From: Pseudomonas iridis
Lineage (GTDB): Bacteria; Pseudomonadota; Gammaproteobacteria; Pseudomonadales; Pseudomonadaceae
Assembly: GCF_017980685.1 (NCBI RefSeq)
Contig: NZ_JACXXO010000020.1
Span: 1 to 64,000, forward strand
Reading direction: 5' to 3'
Length of the DNA: 64,000 bases
Under the pieces are notes generated by a model that was not told the DNA's origin, did not search any database, and was given only the letters and a program-made list of their open reading frames with translations. Both the position numbers and the translations under genes were made by a program. How positions within the stretch are numbered: the stretch's first letter is position 1; each line of letters begins with the position of its first letter. Shown here piece by piece: positions 18,584 to 28,213 of the stretch.

Positions 18584-19933
18584 ATGAATAAGCTTTGCAT
18601 GCTCGGGGCAGCATTGACGCTGTTCGCGAGTCACTCAGTCGTAGCGGCCATGGGGCCGTTTGAGATCTACGAACAGGCGTTGCGCAATGACCCGGTGTTC
18701 CTCGGCGCGATCAAGGAGCGTGATGCTGGCCTGGAAAACCGCGCCATTGGCCGTGCCGGGCTGCTGCCGCGTATCGGTTACACCTACAACAAGGGCCGCA
18801 ACTCCTCGAAGGCCACCTCCCTTGATGAGCGTGCACGAAATCGCACCGATGACCGCAATTACAGCAGTTACGGCTCGGCCCTGACCCTGCAACAACCCTT
18901 GCTCGATTACGAAGCCTATGCGGCGTATCGCAAGGGCGTGGCGCAGTCGCTGTTTGCTGACGAAAGCTTTCGCGGCAAGAGCCAGGAACTGCTGGTGCGC
19001 GTGCTGGATAACTACACCAAAGCCTTGTTTGCCCAGGACCAGATTGATATCGCACAGGCGAAGAAGAAGGCTTACGAGCAGCAGTTCCAGCAAAACGAAC
19101 ACATGTTCAAGCAGGGTGAAGGCACGCGCACCGACATTCTTGAAGCCGAGTCGCGTTATGAGCTGGCGACCGCCGAGGAGATCGAGGCGCGCAACGAACA
19201 GGACGCAGCGCTGCGCGAACTGGGCGCACTGGTCGGCGTGCCGGCCGTGGATATCGGAGATCTGCCGCCGCTGGATCAGAACTTCCAGACCTTCGTACTG
19301 CAGCCAGCCAATTTCGACACCTGGCATGAAATGGCGGTCAGCAACAACCCGAACCTGGCCTCGCAACGCCAGGCTGTGGAAGTGGCGCGCTACGAGGTCG
19401 AGCGCAACCGCGCCGGGCACTTGCCGAAAATCAATGCTTACGCCTCGATGCGCCAGAACGAATCGGAAAGCGGCAACACCTACAACCAGCGTTACGAAAC
19501 CAACACCATCGGTTTCGAAGTGAGCGTGCCGTTGTACGCCGGTGGCGGCGTCTCGGCCTCCACCCGTCAGGCCAGCCGCACCATGGAACAGGCCGAGTAC
19601 GAACTGGACGGCAAGACCCGCGAGACACTGATCGAACTGCGTCGCCAGTTCAGCGCCTGCCTGTCGGGGGTGAATAAATTGCGCGCGTATCAAAAGGCCC
19701 TGAGCTCGGCGGAAGCGTTGGTGGTGTCGACCAAGCAAAGCATCCTCGGCGGTGAACGCACCAACCTCGACGCGTTGAACGCCGAGCAGCAACTGTTCAC
19801 CACCCGCCGGGATCTGGCGCAGGCGCGGTACGACTATTTGATGGCGTGGACCAAGTTGCATTACTACGCCGGCACGTTGAATGAGCAGGATTTGGCGCGG
19901 GTGGATGAGGCGTTTGGTGTAGCTCATCGCTGA
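18584..19933 (+). CDS. aprF: Type I secretion outer membrane channel (TolC family)
   Basis: A 449-residue TolC-like outer membrane factor with a signal peptide ending near VVAAM. The body has two repeated alpha/beta barrel units with the long helical stretches typical of TolC (QQPLLDYEAYAAYRKG in the first half, VSVPLYAGGGVSASTRQA in the second). It completes the AprDEF conduit. ATG at 18584 is preferred because AAGGA lies at workable distance; the upstream ATG at 18572 directly abuts that site. A nested-palindrome element follows the stop, before the first autotransporter. Confidence 0.95.
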   Translation: MNKLCMLGAALTLFASHSVVAAMGPFEIYEQALRNDPVFLGAIKERDAGLENRAIGRAGLLPRIGYTYNKGRNSSKATSLDERARNRTDDRNYSSYGSALTLQQPLLDYEAYAAYRKGVAQSLFADESFRGKSQELLVRVLDNYTKALFAQDQIDIAQAKKKAYEQQFQQNEHMFKQGEGTRTDILEAESRYELATAEEIEARNEQDAALRELGALVGVPAVDIGDLPPLDQNFQTFVLQPANFDTWHEMAVSNNPNLASQRQAVEVARYEVERNRAGHLPKINAYASMRQNESESGNTYNQRYETNTIGFEVSVPLYAGGGVSASTRQASRTMEQAEYELDGKTRETLIELRRQFSACLSGVNKLRAYQKALSSAEALVVSTKQSILGGERTNLDALNAEQQLFTTRRDLAQARYDYLMAWTKLHYYAGTLNEQDLARVDEAFGVAHR

Positions 19934-19952
19934 AGTGCATGACTTGAGAGCG

Positions 19953-20134
19953 GCCCCTCACCCTAACCCTCTCCCAAAGGGAGAGGGGACTGATCGGGGG
20001 ATGCTTCAGAGATACACCGACGTGAACGTGTTGCACCGAATCCATAGCCGACCGGTTTTTACAGGTCGATATAAAGCGCAAGACCCCTCGGTCAGCTCCC
20101 TCTCCCTCGGGGAGAGGGCTGGGGTGAGGGGCTC
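19953..20134. repeat. Nested-palindrome intergenic element (type D), copy 1
   Basis: The ends are CCCTCACCCTAACCCTCTCC and its near reverse complement (GAGAGGGCTGGGGTGAGGG), each with its own short hairpin. The interior holds GATACACCGACGTG and CAGGTCGATATAAAGCGC, which also occur with changes in the copy at 55203-55457. Confidence 0.85.
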
Positions 20135-20186
20135 CAGGCGACACTGCAAAAGTACCCGCATAAAACAATAAAAGTGAGTAGTGAAC

Positions 20187-23138
20187 ATGGACGTACGCAT
20201 CAAGCCAATTTCGGTCGGCACGCTGTTGCTCGCAGTTTCTATATCCCAGGCCCACGCCCAATACCTGGAGACCGGTAAACCCGGTGATCCCGCCAGTTGG
20301 CGCAGCGCCGAGTTTCTGCGCGATTGGGGCCTTGCGCGCATGCAGGCCGATCAAGCCTTTGCTGCCGGCATTACCGGCAAAGGCGTGAAGATCGGCGCGC
20401 TCGATTCCGGTTTCGACGCCGCCCATCCCGAATTCGCCACTGAGCGTTACCACCCGGTGCTGGCCAACGGCAGCTATGTCGACGGCTCGCCGTTCAACGT
20501 CGACGGCACCCTAAACGCCAATAACGATTCCCACGGCACCCATGTGGTCGGCACCATGGGCGCCTCGCGTGACGGCACGGGCATGCACGGTGTGGCCTAT
20601 AACGCGCAAATCTTTGTCGGCAACACCAACAAGAACGACAGCTTCCTGTTCGGCCCCACGCCCGATCCGCGTTATTTCAAAGCGGTATACGACGCTTTGG
20701 CCGATGCCGGCGTGCGCGCCATCAACAACAGTTGGGGCAGTCAGCCGCCGGATGTCAGCTACCGGACCCTGGCTGATCTGCACGCCGCCTACGCGCAGCA
20801 TTGGAACAAAGGCACCTGGCTCGACGCCGCTGCCGACGTTTCACGACGCGGGGTGATCAACGTGTTCAGTGCCGGCAACAGCGGTTATCCGAATGCCAGC
20901 GTGCGTTCGGCGCTGCCTTACTTTCAGCCGGACCTTGAAGGTCACTGGCTGGCGGTCTCCGGTCTCGATCAGAGCAATCAGCAGAAGTACAACCAGTGCG
21001 GCATCGCCAAATACTGGTGCATCACCACGCCGGGCGCGAAGATCGACAGCACCATTCCCGGTGGCGGTTACGCGATCAAGTCCGGTACGTCGATGTCGGC
21101 ACCGCACGCCACCGGCGCCTTGGCTCTGGTGATGGAACGCTACCCGTACATGAACAACCAGCAGGCGCTCGAAGTGCTGTTGACCACCGCCACCCAGCTC
21201 GATGGTTCGGTGACGGATGCGCCGACCGAGCGGCTCGGCTGGGGCGTGGCCAACCTGAACCGGGCGATGCACGGGCCCGGGCAATTACTCGGGGCGTTCG
21301 ACGCCAATCTGGCGGCCGGGCAGAGCGATGTCTGGAGTAACGACATCTCCGACAACGCGCTGATCCAGCGTCAGGGCGAAGATCTCGCTGAACAGGTTAC
21401 CTGGCAGCAAACCCTGCATGACAAGGGTTGGCAGAACGGCATTGCGCCCGGTGCCAGCCAGCAGGATCAGACCGATTACGCGGTGGGCATGGCCCGTGAT
21501 GCCGCCGCCGCGGCGCGGGTTTATCAGGGCAGCCTGATCAAGTCCGGAGACGGACGCCTGTTTCTCACCGGGGACAATACCTATCGCGGCCCGACCACAG
21601 TCAATGGTGGCCTGCTGAGCGTCAACGGTTCGCTGGCTTCAGCAGTGACCGTCAATGATGGCGGCACCCTTGGCGGCTCCGGGCAAATCGGCTCGCTGAT
21701 CGCCAACAGCGGCGGCCGCGTGGCGCCGGGCAACTCCATCGGCACCTTGAATGTGGCCGGTGACGTGACCTTCGCGCCAGGTTCGACCTACGCGGTGGAG
21801 CTGTCACCGACCCGCAGCGACCAGATCGTTGCAAGCGGCACGGCCACGGTCAGCGGCGCAACCGTCAGCCTGGCGCTGGAAAACAGCCCGACCCTGCTCA
21901 GTGCCTCCGAGGCGCAAAGCCTGCTCGGTCGCCAGTACAACATCCTGCAAGCGACAGGTGGTGTTCAGGGTCAGTTTGGCGCCGTGGTGCCGAATTATCT
22001 GTTCATCGGCGGCAGCCTCGACTACGCAGCGAACGGCATTCAACTCAATATCGAACGCAACGCGACCGCGTTCTCCAGCGTCGGCCAAACCCCGAATCAG
22101 CGTTCGGTGGCCACGGCTGTCGAAGGCTTGGGCGCAGGCAATTCGGTTTACGAAAGCGTGCTGCTGTCGGCAGACGCCGCGTCTGCGCAACAGGCCTTTC
22201 AGCAACTGAGCGGCGAAATCTACCCGGCCCTCGGTTCGATGCTGATCAATGACAGCCGCCAATTGCGCGATGCCGTCGGTGAGCGCCTGCACGATGCCTC
22301 CGCGACGCAAAACAACGGCTGGATCAAGGCCCTCGGCGCGTGGGGCAGCACCGATTCGAGCCATGACACGACGGGCTACAACACGTCGATTGGCGGTCTG
22401 CTGGCCGGTGTCGACGGCGCGCTGAACGAGCAGACCCGCATCGGTCTGGTCACCGGCTACAGCGACAGCTCGCTGAGCATGGGCTCGGGCACGCACTCGT
22501 CGGCCAAGGTCGACAGCTATCACTTCGGTGCTTACGCCGGGCATGAAATCGGCGCTTGGCGCCTGAGCACCGGCGCGGCCTACAGCTGGCATCGCGCCGA
22601 TGTGAAACGCGATCTGCAGTACGGCAACGTCAGCGCCAAACAGAAAACCAAGGTTGATGCGGCGACGACTCAGGTGTTCGGTGAAGCGGCTTATCGACTG
22701 CACCTGCAACCGCTGGCGCTGGAGCCGTTCGCCAATCTGGCTTACGTGCATCTGGACACCGAAGGCTTCACCGAGAAGGGCGACGCTGCGGGGCTGAAAA
22801 GCTCGGGCGATCAGCGTGATGCGGTGCTGAGTACCCTCGGTGTGCGGGCGATCAAAACGTTCAATCTGTCGACTCGGCAAACACTGGATGTGAGCGGCCA
22901 TCTGGGCTGGCAGCACAGCCTCACCGACATCGAATCTGAACAGCATCTGCGCTTTGCCAGTGGCGGCACGCCTTACAGCGTCGAGAGTTCGGCGCTGGTG
23001 CGCGATGCCGCGTTGGTCGGCGTGCAGGCCAGTCTGGCGTTGAGCAAGGACGTGCGCGTGAACCTTGATTACAACGGGCAGTTGGCTAGTCGCGAGAAGA
23101 GCCATGGCGTTGGGTTGAGCCTGAACTGGCAGTTCTGA
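20187..23138 (+). CDS. Subtilisin-like serine protease autotransporter (first of two)
   Basis: A secreted S8 peptidase carried by its own beta-barrel (type Va). From ATG 20187 the protein has 983 residues. The signal peptide ends near AQAHAQ. The catalytic triad is Asp73 (GALDSGFD), His116 (DSHGTHVVG) and Ser302 (SGTSMSAPHATG). A PATR-type passenger repeat (TGDNTYRGPTTVNGG) leads into a stabilising linker. The last 270 or so residues are an autotransporter barrel ending in Trp-Gln-Phe. It corresponds to prtA/pspB-type genes of the P. fluorescens aprX-lipA region. A GTG at 20181 is an alternative start. Confidence 0.93.
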   Translation: MDVRIKPISVGTLLLAVSISQAHAQYLETGKPGDPASWRSAEFLRDWGLARMQADQAFAAGITGKGVKIGALDSGFDAAHPEFATERYHPVLANGSYVDGSPFNVDGTLNANNDSHGTHVVGTMGASRDGTGMHGVAYNAQIFVGNTNKNDSFLFGPTPDPRYFKAVYDALADAGVRAINNSWGSQPPDVSYRTLADLHAAYAQHWNKGTWLDAAADVSRRGVINVFSAGNSGYPNASVRSALPYFQPDLEGHWLAVSGLDQSNQQKYNQCGIAKYWCITTPGAKIDSTIPGGGYAIKSGTSMSAPHATGALALVMERYPYMNNQQALEVLLTTATQLDGSVTDAPTERLGWGVANLNRAMHGPGQLLGAFDANLAAGQSDVWSNDISDNALIQRQGEDLAEQVTWQQTLHDKGWQNGIAPGASQQDQTDYAVGMARDAAAAARVYQGSLIKSGDGRLFLTGDNTYRGPTTVNGGLLSVNGSLASAVTVNDGGTLGGSGQIGSLIANSGGRVAPGNSIGTLNVAGDVTFAPGSTYAVELSPTRSDQIVASGTATVSGATVSLALENSPTLLSASEAQSLLGRQYNILQATGGVQGQFGAVVPNYLFIGGSLDYAANGIQLNIERNATAFSSVGQTPNQRSVATAVEGLGAGNSVYESVLLSADAASAQQAFQQLSGEIYPALGSMLINDSRQLRDAVGERLHDASATQNNGWIKALGAWGSTDSSHDTTGYNTSIGGLLAGVDGALNEQTRIGLVTGYSDSSLSMGSGTHSSAKVDSYHFGAYAGHEIGAWRLSTGAAYSWHRADVKRDLQYGNVSAKQKTKVDAATTQVFGEAAYRLHLQPLALEPFANLAYVHLDTEGFTEKGDAAGLKSSGDQRDAVLSTLGVRAIKTFNLSTRQTLDVSGHLGWQHSLTDIESEQHLRFASGGTPYSVESSALVRDAALVGVQASLALSKDVRVNLDYNGQLASREKSHGVGLSLNWQF

Positions 23139-23215
23139 CCGAGGCCCTCAATTACAGGGGGGCGCTAGCTGAACATAGACGGATTTTTCGTAACACAACT
23201 AAGGAAGGTCGCAGG

Positions 23216-26200
23216 ATGAAAAACAATAAAACCCCCGCGCAAACGGGTGGCTGCTTTGCCCTGAAAACGTTGACTGGCGCGGTGTTGTGCGCACTCGCCA
23301 CTTGGGGCACGGCACACGCCGCGCCCTATGTGGAAAACGGTCGCACGGGCGATGTCGGCAGTTGGCGCAGTGCCGAATTCAAGGCTGACTGGGGCCTGGG
23401 CGCAATCGGTGCCGAACACGCCTACGCCGCTGGTTACACCGGTAAAGGGGTAAAACTGGGGATCTTCGATCAGCCGGTGTACGCCGCACACCCGGAGTTT
23501 TCCGGCAGTAATAAAGTCGTCACTCTGGTCACCAGTGGCATCCGCGAATACACCGACCCGTATATCCCTGTCAAAGCCGGGGATGCGTTCCGTTATGACG
23601 GTTCGCCCTCGGTGGGTTCCGACGGCAAGCTCGGTGCGCACGGCACCCACGTCGGCGGCATCGCGGCGGGCAGTCGTGACGGCGGGCCGATGCATGGCGT
23701 CGCGTTCGGCGCACAAATCATCAGTGCCGACAATGGCGACCCCGGCCCTGAAGACGGCATCGTCCGCGGTAACGACGGCGCCGTGTACAAGGCCGGTTGG
23801 GATGCGCTGATCGCCAGTGGCGCGCGGATCATCAACAACAGCTGGGGCATTGGCATCACCGATCGCTTCGACCTCGGTGGCCGCGATCCGGCGTATCCAC
23901 ACTTCACCGTCAACGACGCACAGGTGCAATTCAACGAAATCCGCACGCTGCTCGGCACCAAACCCGGCGGCGCCTATGACGGTGCGATTGCCGCGGCACG
24001 CAGCGGTATCGTGACGATTTTCGCCGCCGGTAACGACTACAACCTGAACAACCCGGACGCCATCGCCGGCCTCGGTTACTTCGTCCCGGACATCGCGCCG
24101 AACTGGATCACCGTCGCCGCGTTACAGCAGAATCCGGACCTGACCAGCGCCAATCCGTACATCATGAGTACGTTCTCATCGCGTTGCGGCTACACCGCGA
24201 GCTTCTGCGTCTCGGCGCCCGGCACGAAGATCTTCAGTGCGATCATCGAGGGCACCAACGCCGACAATCTGACCACCGCCTACAAAAACTACAACGGCAC
24301 CTCGATGGCCGCTCCGCATGTGGCCGGCTCGATGGCCGTGCTGATGGAACGCTTCCCGTACATGTCCGGCGATCAGGTCGCCAGCGTGTTGCGCACAACC
24401 GCGACCGACCTCGGCGCGCCGGGCATCGACGCGTTGTATGGCTGGGGCATGATCAACCTGCGCAAAGGCATTGATGGCCCGGCGATGTTCGTCACCGAGC
24501 AGGACATTCCGAGCGAGTTTCGCATCGACGGCGCTTACGGCACCGGCCAGTTTGTCGCGGATTTGCCGGGCATCGGCGCGATCATCGATCAGGGCAAACC
24601 CACCGAGCGCGTGTGCAACGACATCACCTGTGGCCTCGATACCTGGCGCAACGACATTTCCGGCCATGGCGGTCTGACCAAGCAGGGGATCGGCACACTG
24701 GTGCTGACCGGCAACAACAGCTACAGCGGCCCGACCCTGGTCAATCAGGGCCGACTCGCTATCAACGGCTCGCTGGCCTCTGCGGTCACGGTGAATGACG
24801 GCGGCATCCTCGGCGGCAATGGCCGGATCGGCGCGTTGTCGGTGAACAGTGGCGGTACCGTGGCGCCGGGCAATTCGATTGGCACAATGAATGTCGCCGG
24901 TGACGTGACCTTCACGTCGGGTTCGACCTACGCGGTGGAACTGTCGCCAACCAGCAGCGACCAGATCCTCGCCACCGGTAAAGCCGTAATCGATGGCGGC
25001 ACAGTGACCATGGCGCTGGAAAACAGCCCGACACTGCTGACCACTGGCGAAGTGCAAAGCCTGCTCGGTACGCAGTACAACATCCTGCAAGCGGCGGGCG
25101 GTATCGAAGGGCGCTTCGGCCAGGTGTTGCCGGATTACGCATTTCTTGGCGGGACGCTCGCTTACTCGGCGAACGGCATTCAACTGGCGGTGGGGCGCAA
25201 TGACGCTTCGTTCGCCAGCGTCGGTCTGACGCCGAACCAGCGCGCCGTGGGTGCCGCTGCCGAGCGCCTGGGCGCGGGCAATGCGCTGTTCGAAACCCTG
25301 CTGGTGTCACCGACTGCCGCCGTCGCGCAGCAAGCGTTTCAACAGTTGTCCGGCGAGATTCATCCGGCCATCGGCACGATGCTGATCAACGACAGCCGTT
25401 ACCTGCGCGATGCCGTGGGTGAACGTCTGCGCGAACGCGATCTGTTCGACGCCGGCGCGCCGACGGACGACCGCGGCAACCCCTGGGTCAAGGTGCTGGG
25501 CGCGTGGGGCAAGAGCGATGGCGGGCACGAAAATGCCGATTCCAACAGCTCCATCGGTGGCTTGCTGGCCGGCGTCGACGGCTTGATTGCTGAAGATACT
25601 CGTCTGGGTTTCGTTACCGGTTATAGCGACAGTTCACTGAGCATGGGCAGCGGCACGCATTCGTCGGCATCCGTCGACAGCTACCACTTGGGCGCGTACC
25701 TGGGGCATGAAATCGACGCACTGCGTCTGACCGTGGGCGGCGCCTATAGCTGGCACCGTATCGACGTGAAGCGTGATCTGCAATTCGGCGATGTCAGTGG
25801 TAACCAGAAAGTAAAACGCGATGCGAGCACCGCGCAATTGTTCACCGAAGCGGCGTATGACCTGGGCTTGCAACCGTTGAACCTGGAGCCGTTCGCCAAT
25901 CTGGCTTACGTGCACCTCAACAGCGACAGCTTCACCGAGAAGGGTGACGCCGCCGCGCTGAAGGGCGGTGAAGACAATCGCGAGGCGGTGCTGTCGACCC
26001 TCGGCGTTCGCGCCAAGCGCACGTTTGCCCTGTCGGACAAACATCAGCTGGAACTGGGCGCGACCCTGGGCTGGCAGCACAACCTGAGCAGCGTCGATGC
26101 TGAAAACCATTTGGCGTTCGCCAATGGCAACAGCGCGTTCAACGTGCAGAGCGTGTCGCTGGATCGTGATGCTGCGGTGGTCGGAGTGCGCGCCGGTCTG

Positions 26201-26302
26201 GCGCTCAACCGCGATGTGCGGGTTAACCTGGATTACAACGGGCTGATCGGTTCGAACGAGAAAGACCACGGCGTGGGCCTGACGCTCGACTGGCAGTTCT
26301 GA
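23216..26302 (+). CDS. Subtilisin-like serine protease autotransporter (second of two)
   Basis: A 1028-residue paralogue of the upstream autotransporter. The signal peptide ends near GTAHAAP. The triad is Asp85 (GIFDQPVY), His142 (GAHGTHVGG) and Ser363 (NGTSMAAPHVAG). The linker and barrel are almost the same as in the first protein (TGYSDSSLSMGSGTHSSA is shared), while the protease domains differ and this one has extra loops. It ends in Trp-Gln-Phe, as barrel proteins do. The ribosome-binding site AAGGAAGG and GCAGG precede the ATG. It matches the prtB/pspA position of the known cluster. Confidence 0.93.
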   Translation: MKNNKTPAQTGGCFALKTLTGAVLCALATWGTAHAAPYVENGRTGDVGSWRSAEFKADWGLGAIGAEHAYAAGYTGKGVKLGIFDQPVYAAHPEFSGSNKVVTLVTSGIREYTDPYIPVKAGDAFRYDGSPSVGSDGKLGAHGTHVGGIAAGSRDGGPMHGVAFGAQIISADNGDPGPEDGIVRGNDGAVYKAGWDALIASGARIINNSWGIGITDRFDLGGRDPAYPHFTVNDAQVQFNEIRTLLGTKPGGAYDGAIAAARSGIVTIFAAGNDYNLNNPDAIAGLGYFVPDIAPNWITVAALQQNPDLTSANPYIMSTFSSRCGYTASFCVSAPGTKIFSAIIEGTNADNLTTAYKNYNGTSMAAPHVAGSMAVLMERFPYMSGDQVASVLRTTATDLGAPGIDALYGWGMINLRKGIDGPAMFVTEQDIPSEFRIDGAYGTGQFVADLPGIGAIIDQGKPTERVCNDITCGLDTWRNDISGHGGLTKQGIGTLVLTGNNSYSGPTLVNQGRLAINGSLASAVTVNDGGILGGNGRIGALSVNSGGTVAPGNSIGTMNVAGDVTFTSGSTYAVELSPTSSDQILATGKAVIDGGTVTMALENSPTLLTTGEVQSLLGTQYNILQAAGGIEGRFGQVLPDYAFLGGTLAYSANGIQLAVGRNDASFASVGLTPNQRAVGAAAERLGAGNALFETLLVSPTAAVAQQAFQQLSGEIHPAIGTMLINDSRYLRDAVGERLRERDLFDAGAPTDDRGNPWVKVLGAWGKSDGGHENADSNSSIGGLLAGVDGLIAEDTRLGFVTGYSDSSLSMGSGTHSSASVDSYHLGAYLGHEIDALRLTVGGAYSWHRIDVKRDLQFGDVSGNQKVKRDASTAQLFTEAAYDLGLQPLNLEPFANLAYVHLNSDSFTEKGDAAALKGGEDNREAVLSTLGVRAKRTFALSDKHQLELGATLGWQHNLSSVDAENHLAFANGNSAFNVQSVSLDRDAAVVGVRAGLALNRDVRVNLDYNGLIGSNEKDHGVGLTLDWQF

Positions 26303-26304
26303 TT

Positions 26305-26314
26305 TCAAGGAAGA
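26305..26314 (+). promoter_or_regulatory. RsmA/RsmE-type site in front of the first lipase
   Basis: TCAAGGAAGA fits (A/U)CANGGANG(U/A) exactly and contains the Shine-Dalgarno sequence, 11 bases before the lipase ATG. It begins just two bases after the upstream stop. Confidence 0.62.
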
Positions 26315-26325
26315 GAGAGCACAAC

Positions 26326-28014
26326 ATGGGACTGTTTGACTACAAAAATACCGATGGCAAAGCGTTGTACAGCGATGCCATCGCCCTGACGCTGTATGCC
26401 TACACCCCGACCGGCAAGCCATTGCCGGCCGGGGGCTGGGCGCCGGTTACAGCGACGGCGCTGGGCTATCAAGGCAAGGTCGGGCCGCAAGGCACGTTCT
26501 TCGGCGAGAAAGATGGCTTCACCAGCGCCGAGGCCGAAGTGCTCGGCAAGTACGACGCGGCCGGCAAACTGATCGGCATCGGCATTGCCTTTCGTGGCAC
26601 CGGGGGGCTGGGTTACAGCGACACCTTCGGCGACATGAAAAACAATCTGCTGGCCGCCGTCGGGCCTTCGGACTACGCCACTCAATACGCGAAAAATGCC
26701 TTCGACAATCTGCTCAAGGCTGTTGCGGCGTTCTCCATCGCCCATGGCATTGGCGCCAAGGACGTGTTGATCAGCGGCCACAGCCTCGGCGGGCTCGGGG
26801 TCAACAGCGTGGCCGAACTGAGCGCCGGCAACTGGGGCGGGTTCTTCAAGGACGCCAACTACATCGCCTTCGCCTCGCCGACCCAGAGCAGCACCGGCAA
26901 CAACGTGCTGAACATCGGTTACGAGAACGATCCGGTGTTCCGCGTGCTCGACGGCACCACGTTCAGCAGCGCATCGATGGGCAAGCACGACAAACCGCAC
27001 GAATCGACCACCGACAACATCGTCAATTTCACCGACAACTACGCGTCGACCGCGCAGAACCTGGTGCCGTTCAGCATCGTCAATCCGATGAACTGGTCGG
27101 CCCACGGTTCCCTGGGGTATGCCGACGGCTTGAATCGGGTGATCGATTCGACGTTCTACGGCCTGACCCACAAGGACTCGACGATCATCGTCTCCAACCT
27201 TGAGGCATCGTCCCGGGGTAAAACCTGGGTCGAGGATCTGGGCCGCAGCGGCGAGGCGCACACCGGCAGCACCTTCATCATCGGCACCCAGAGCAACGAC
27301 TGGCTCAAGGGCGGGGCGGGTAACGACTTCCTTGAGGGCTTGGGCGGTGATGATCGTTTTCGCGATGACGGCGGCTTCAACATCCTGCTCGGCGGCCAGG
27401 GCCACAACACCTTCGAGCTGCAGAAACCGTTGCAGAACTTCAGCTTCGCCAACGACGGTGACGGCACGCTGTATGTGCGCGACGCCTACGGCGGCATCAG
27501 CATGACCCGCGACATGGGTGCACTGGTGAGCAAGGAGTCGGGGTCGTGGTGGGGTAGCAAGGAGATCACCTGGGACGTCACGGCCAAGGGTTTGACCAAT
27601 GGCAGCGAGCTGACCCAGTACAACCATTCGCTTAGCGGTGATGGCTACGGCAACGCGCTGCACGCCACGGCCGACGGTGACTGGCTGTTTGGCCTGGGTG
27701 GCGACGACACGCTGATCAGCGACAAGGGCCATGTGACCTTCGTCGGAGGCGGGGGTAACGATGTGATGAACGCGGTGGGTGGCAACAATACCTTCCTGTT
27801 CAGCGGCGCGTTCGGTTTCGATTCCATCAATGGTTATCAGGGCAGTGACAAACTGCTGTTCATGGGGGTCGAAGGCGCGGGGCAGGGCTACGACTACAAG
27901 CAGCATGCGTCGCAGGCAGGCGGCGATACCGTGCTGAAGATTGGCGAGTTTGCCGTGACGCTGGTTGGGGTAGGAGTGGCTAATCTGTCGGACGCAAGTT
28001 TCGTCTTCGCCTAG
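26326..28014 (+). CDS. pueB: RTX family I.3 lipase / polyurethanase B type
   Basis: A 562-residue extracellular lipase. The lipase motif GHSLGG puts the nucleophile at Ser153, which is 54 residues earlier than the usual Ser207 because a stretch near residues 25-80 of the full-length family is absent. That stretch includes lid 1 of the known structures. RTX repeats (GGAGNDFLEGLGGDDRF, GGGGNDVM) bind calcium, and the tail SFVFA is a type I secretion signal. There is no Sec signal peptide. PueB of P. protegens is of similar length and position. AprDEF is the likely exporter. Confidence 0.9.
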   Translation: MGLFDYKNTDGKALYSDAIALTLYAYTPTGKPLPAGGWAPVTATALGYQGKVGPQGTFFGEKDGFTSAEAEVLGKYDAAGKLIGIGIAFRGTGGLGYSDTFGDMKNNLLAAVGPSDYATQYAKNAFDNLLKAVAAFSIAHGIGAKDVLISGHSLGGLGVNSVAELSAGNWGGFFKDANYIAFASPTQSSTGNNVLNIGYENDPVFRVLDGTTFSSASMGKHDKPHESTTDNIVNFTDNYASTAQNLVPFSIVNPMNWSAHGSLGYADGLNRVIDSTFYGLTHKDSTIIVSNLEASSRGKTWVEDLGRSGEAHTGSTFIIGTQSNDWLKGGAGNDFLEGLGGDDRFRDDGGFNILLGGQGHNTFELQKPLQNFSFANDGDGTLYVRDAYGGISMTRDMGALVSKESGSWWGSKEITWDVTAKGLTNGSELTQYNHSLSGDGYGNALHATADGDWLFGLGGDDTLISDKGHVTFVGGGGNDVMNAVGGNNTFLFSGAFGFDSINGYQGSDKLLFMGVEGAGQGYDYKQHASQAGGDTVLKIGEFAVTLVGVGVANLSDASFVFA

Positions 28015-28021
28015 GTCCAAA

Positions 28022-28111
28022 TGTGGGAGCGAGCCTGCTCGCGAAAGCGGTGTGTCAGCAATACAAGTGTTGACTGACACTGCTTCTTCGCGAGCAGGCT
28101 CGCTCCCACAG
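28022..28111. repeat. REP pair (type A), inward-facing
   Basis: Two inverted copies of GTGGGAGCGAGCCTGCTCGC between the two lipase genes. The pair may protect the 3' end of the first lipase message. Confidence 0.93.
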
Positions 28112-28213
28112 TAAAAGCAGCAAGTAGTTTTGAAATGCTCCGCGGCGTTCCGCAAGGGGCGCCCCGGCTGTGAGCTATCTCTGACAATTCCAACAAAAAG
28201 AGAGGCAATGGCA

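Noticed and set aside
28022..28111. Inverted repeats that could be the ends of a small insertion element
   Set aside because: The same unit recurs in several other gaps in the window, with the size and form of Pseudomonas REP pairs; there is no transposase.
26305..28155. A 616-residue minus-strand frame opposite the first lipase
   Set aside because: Same artefact of high GC third positions. It runs through a REP pair and has no ribosome-binding site or known domain.
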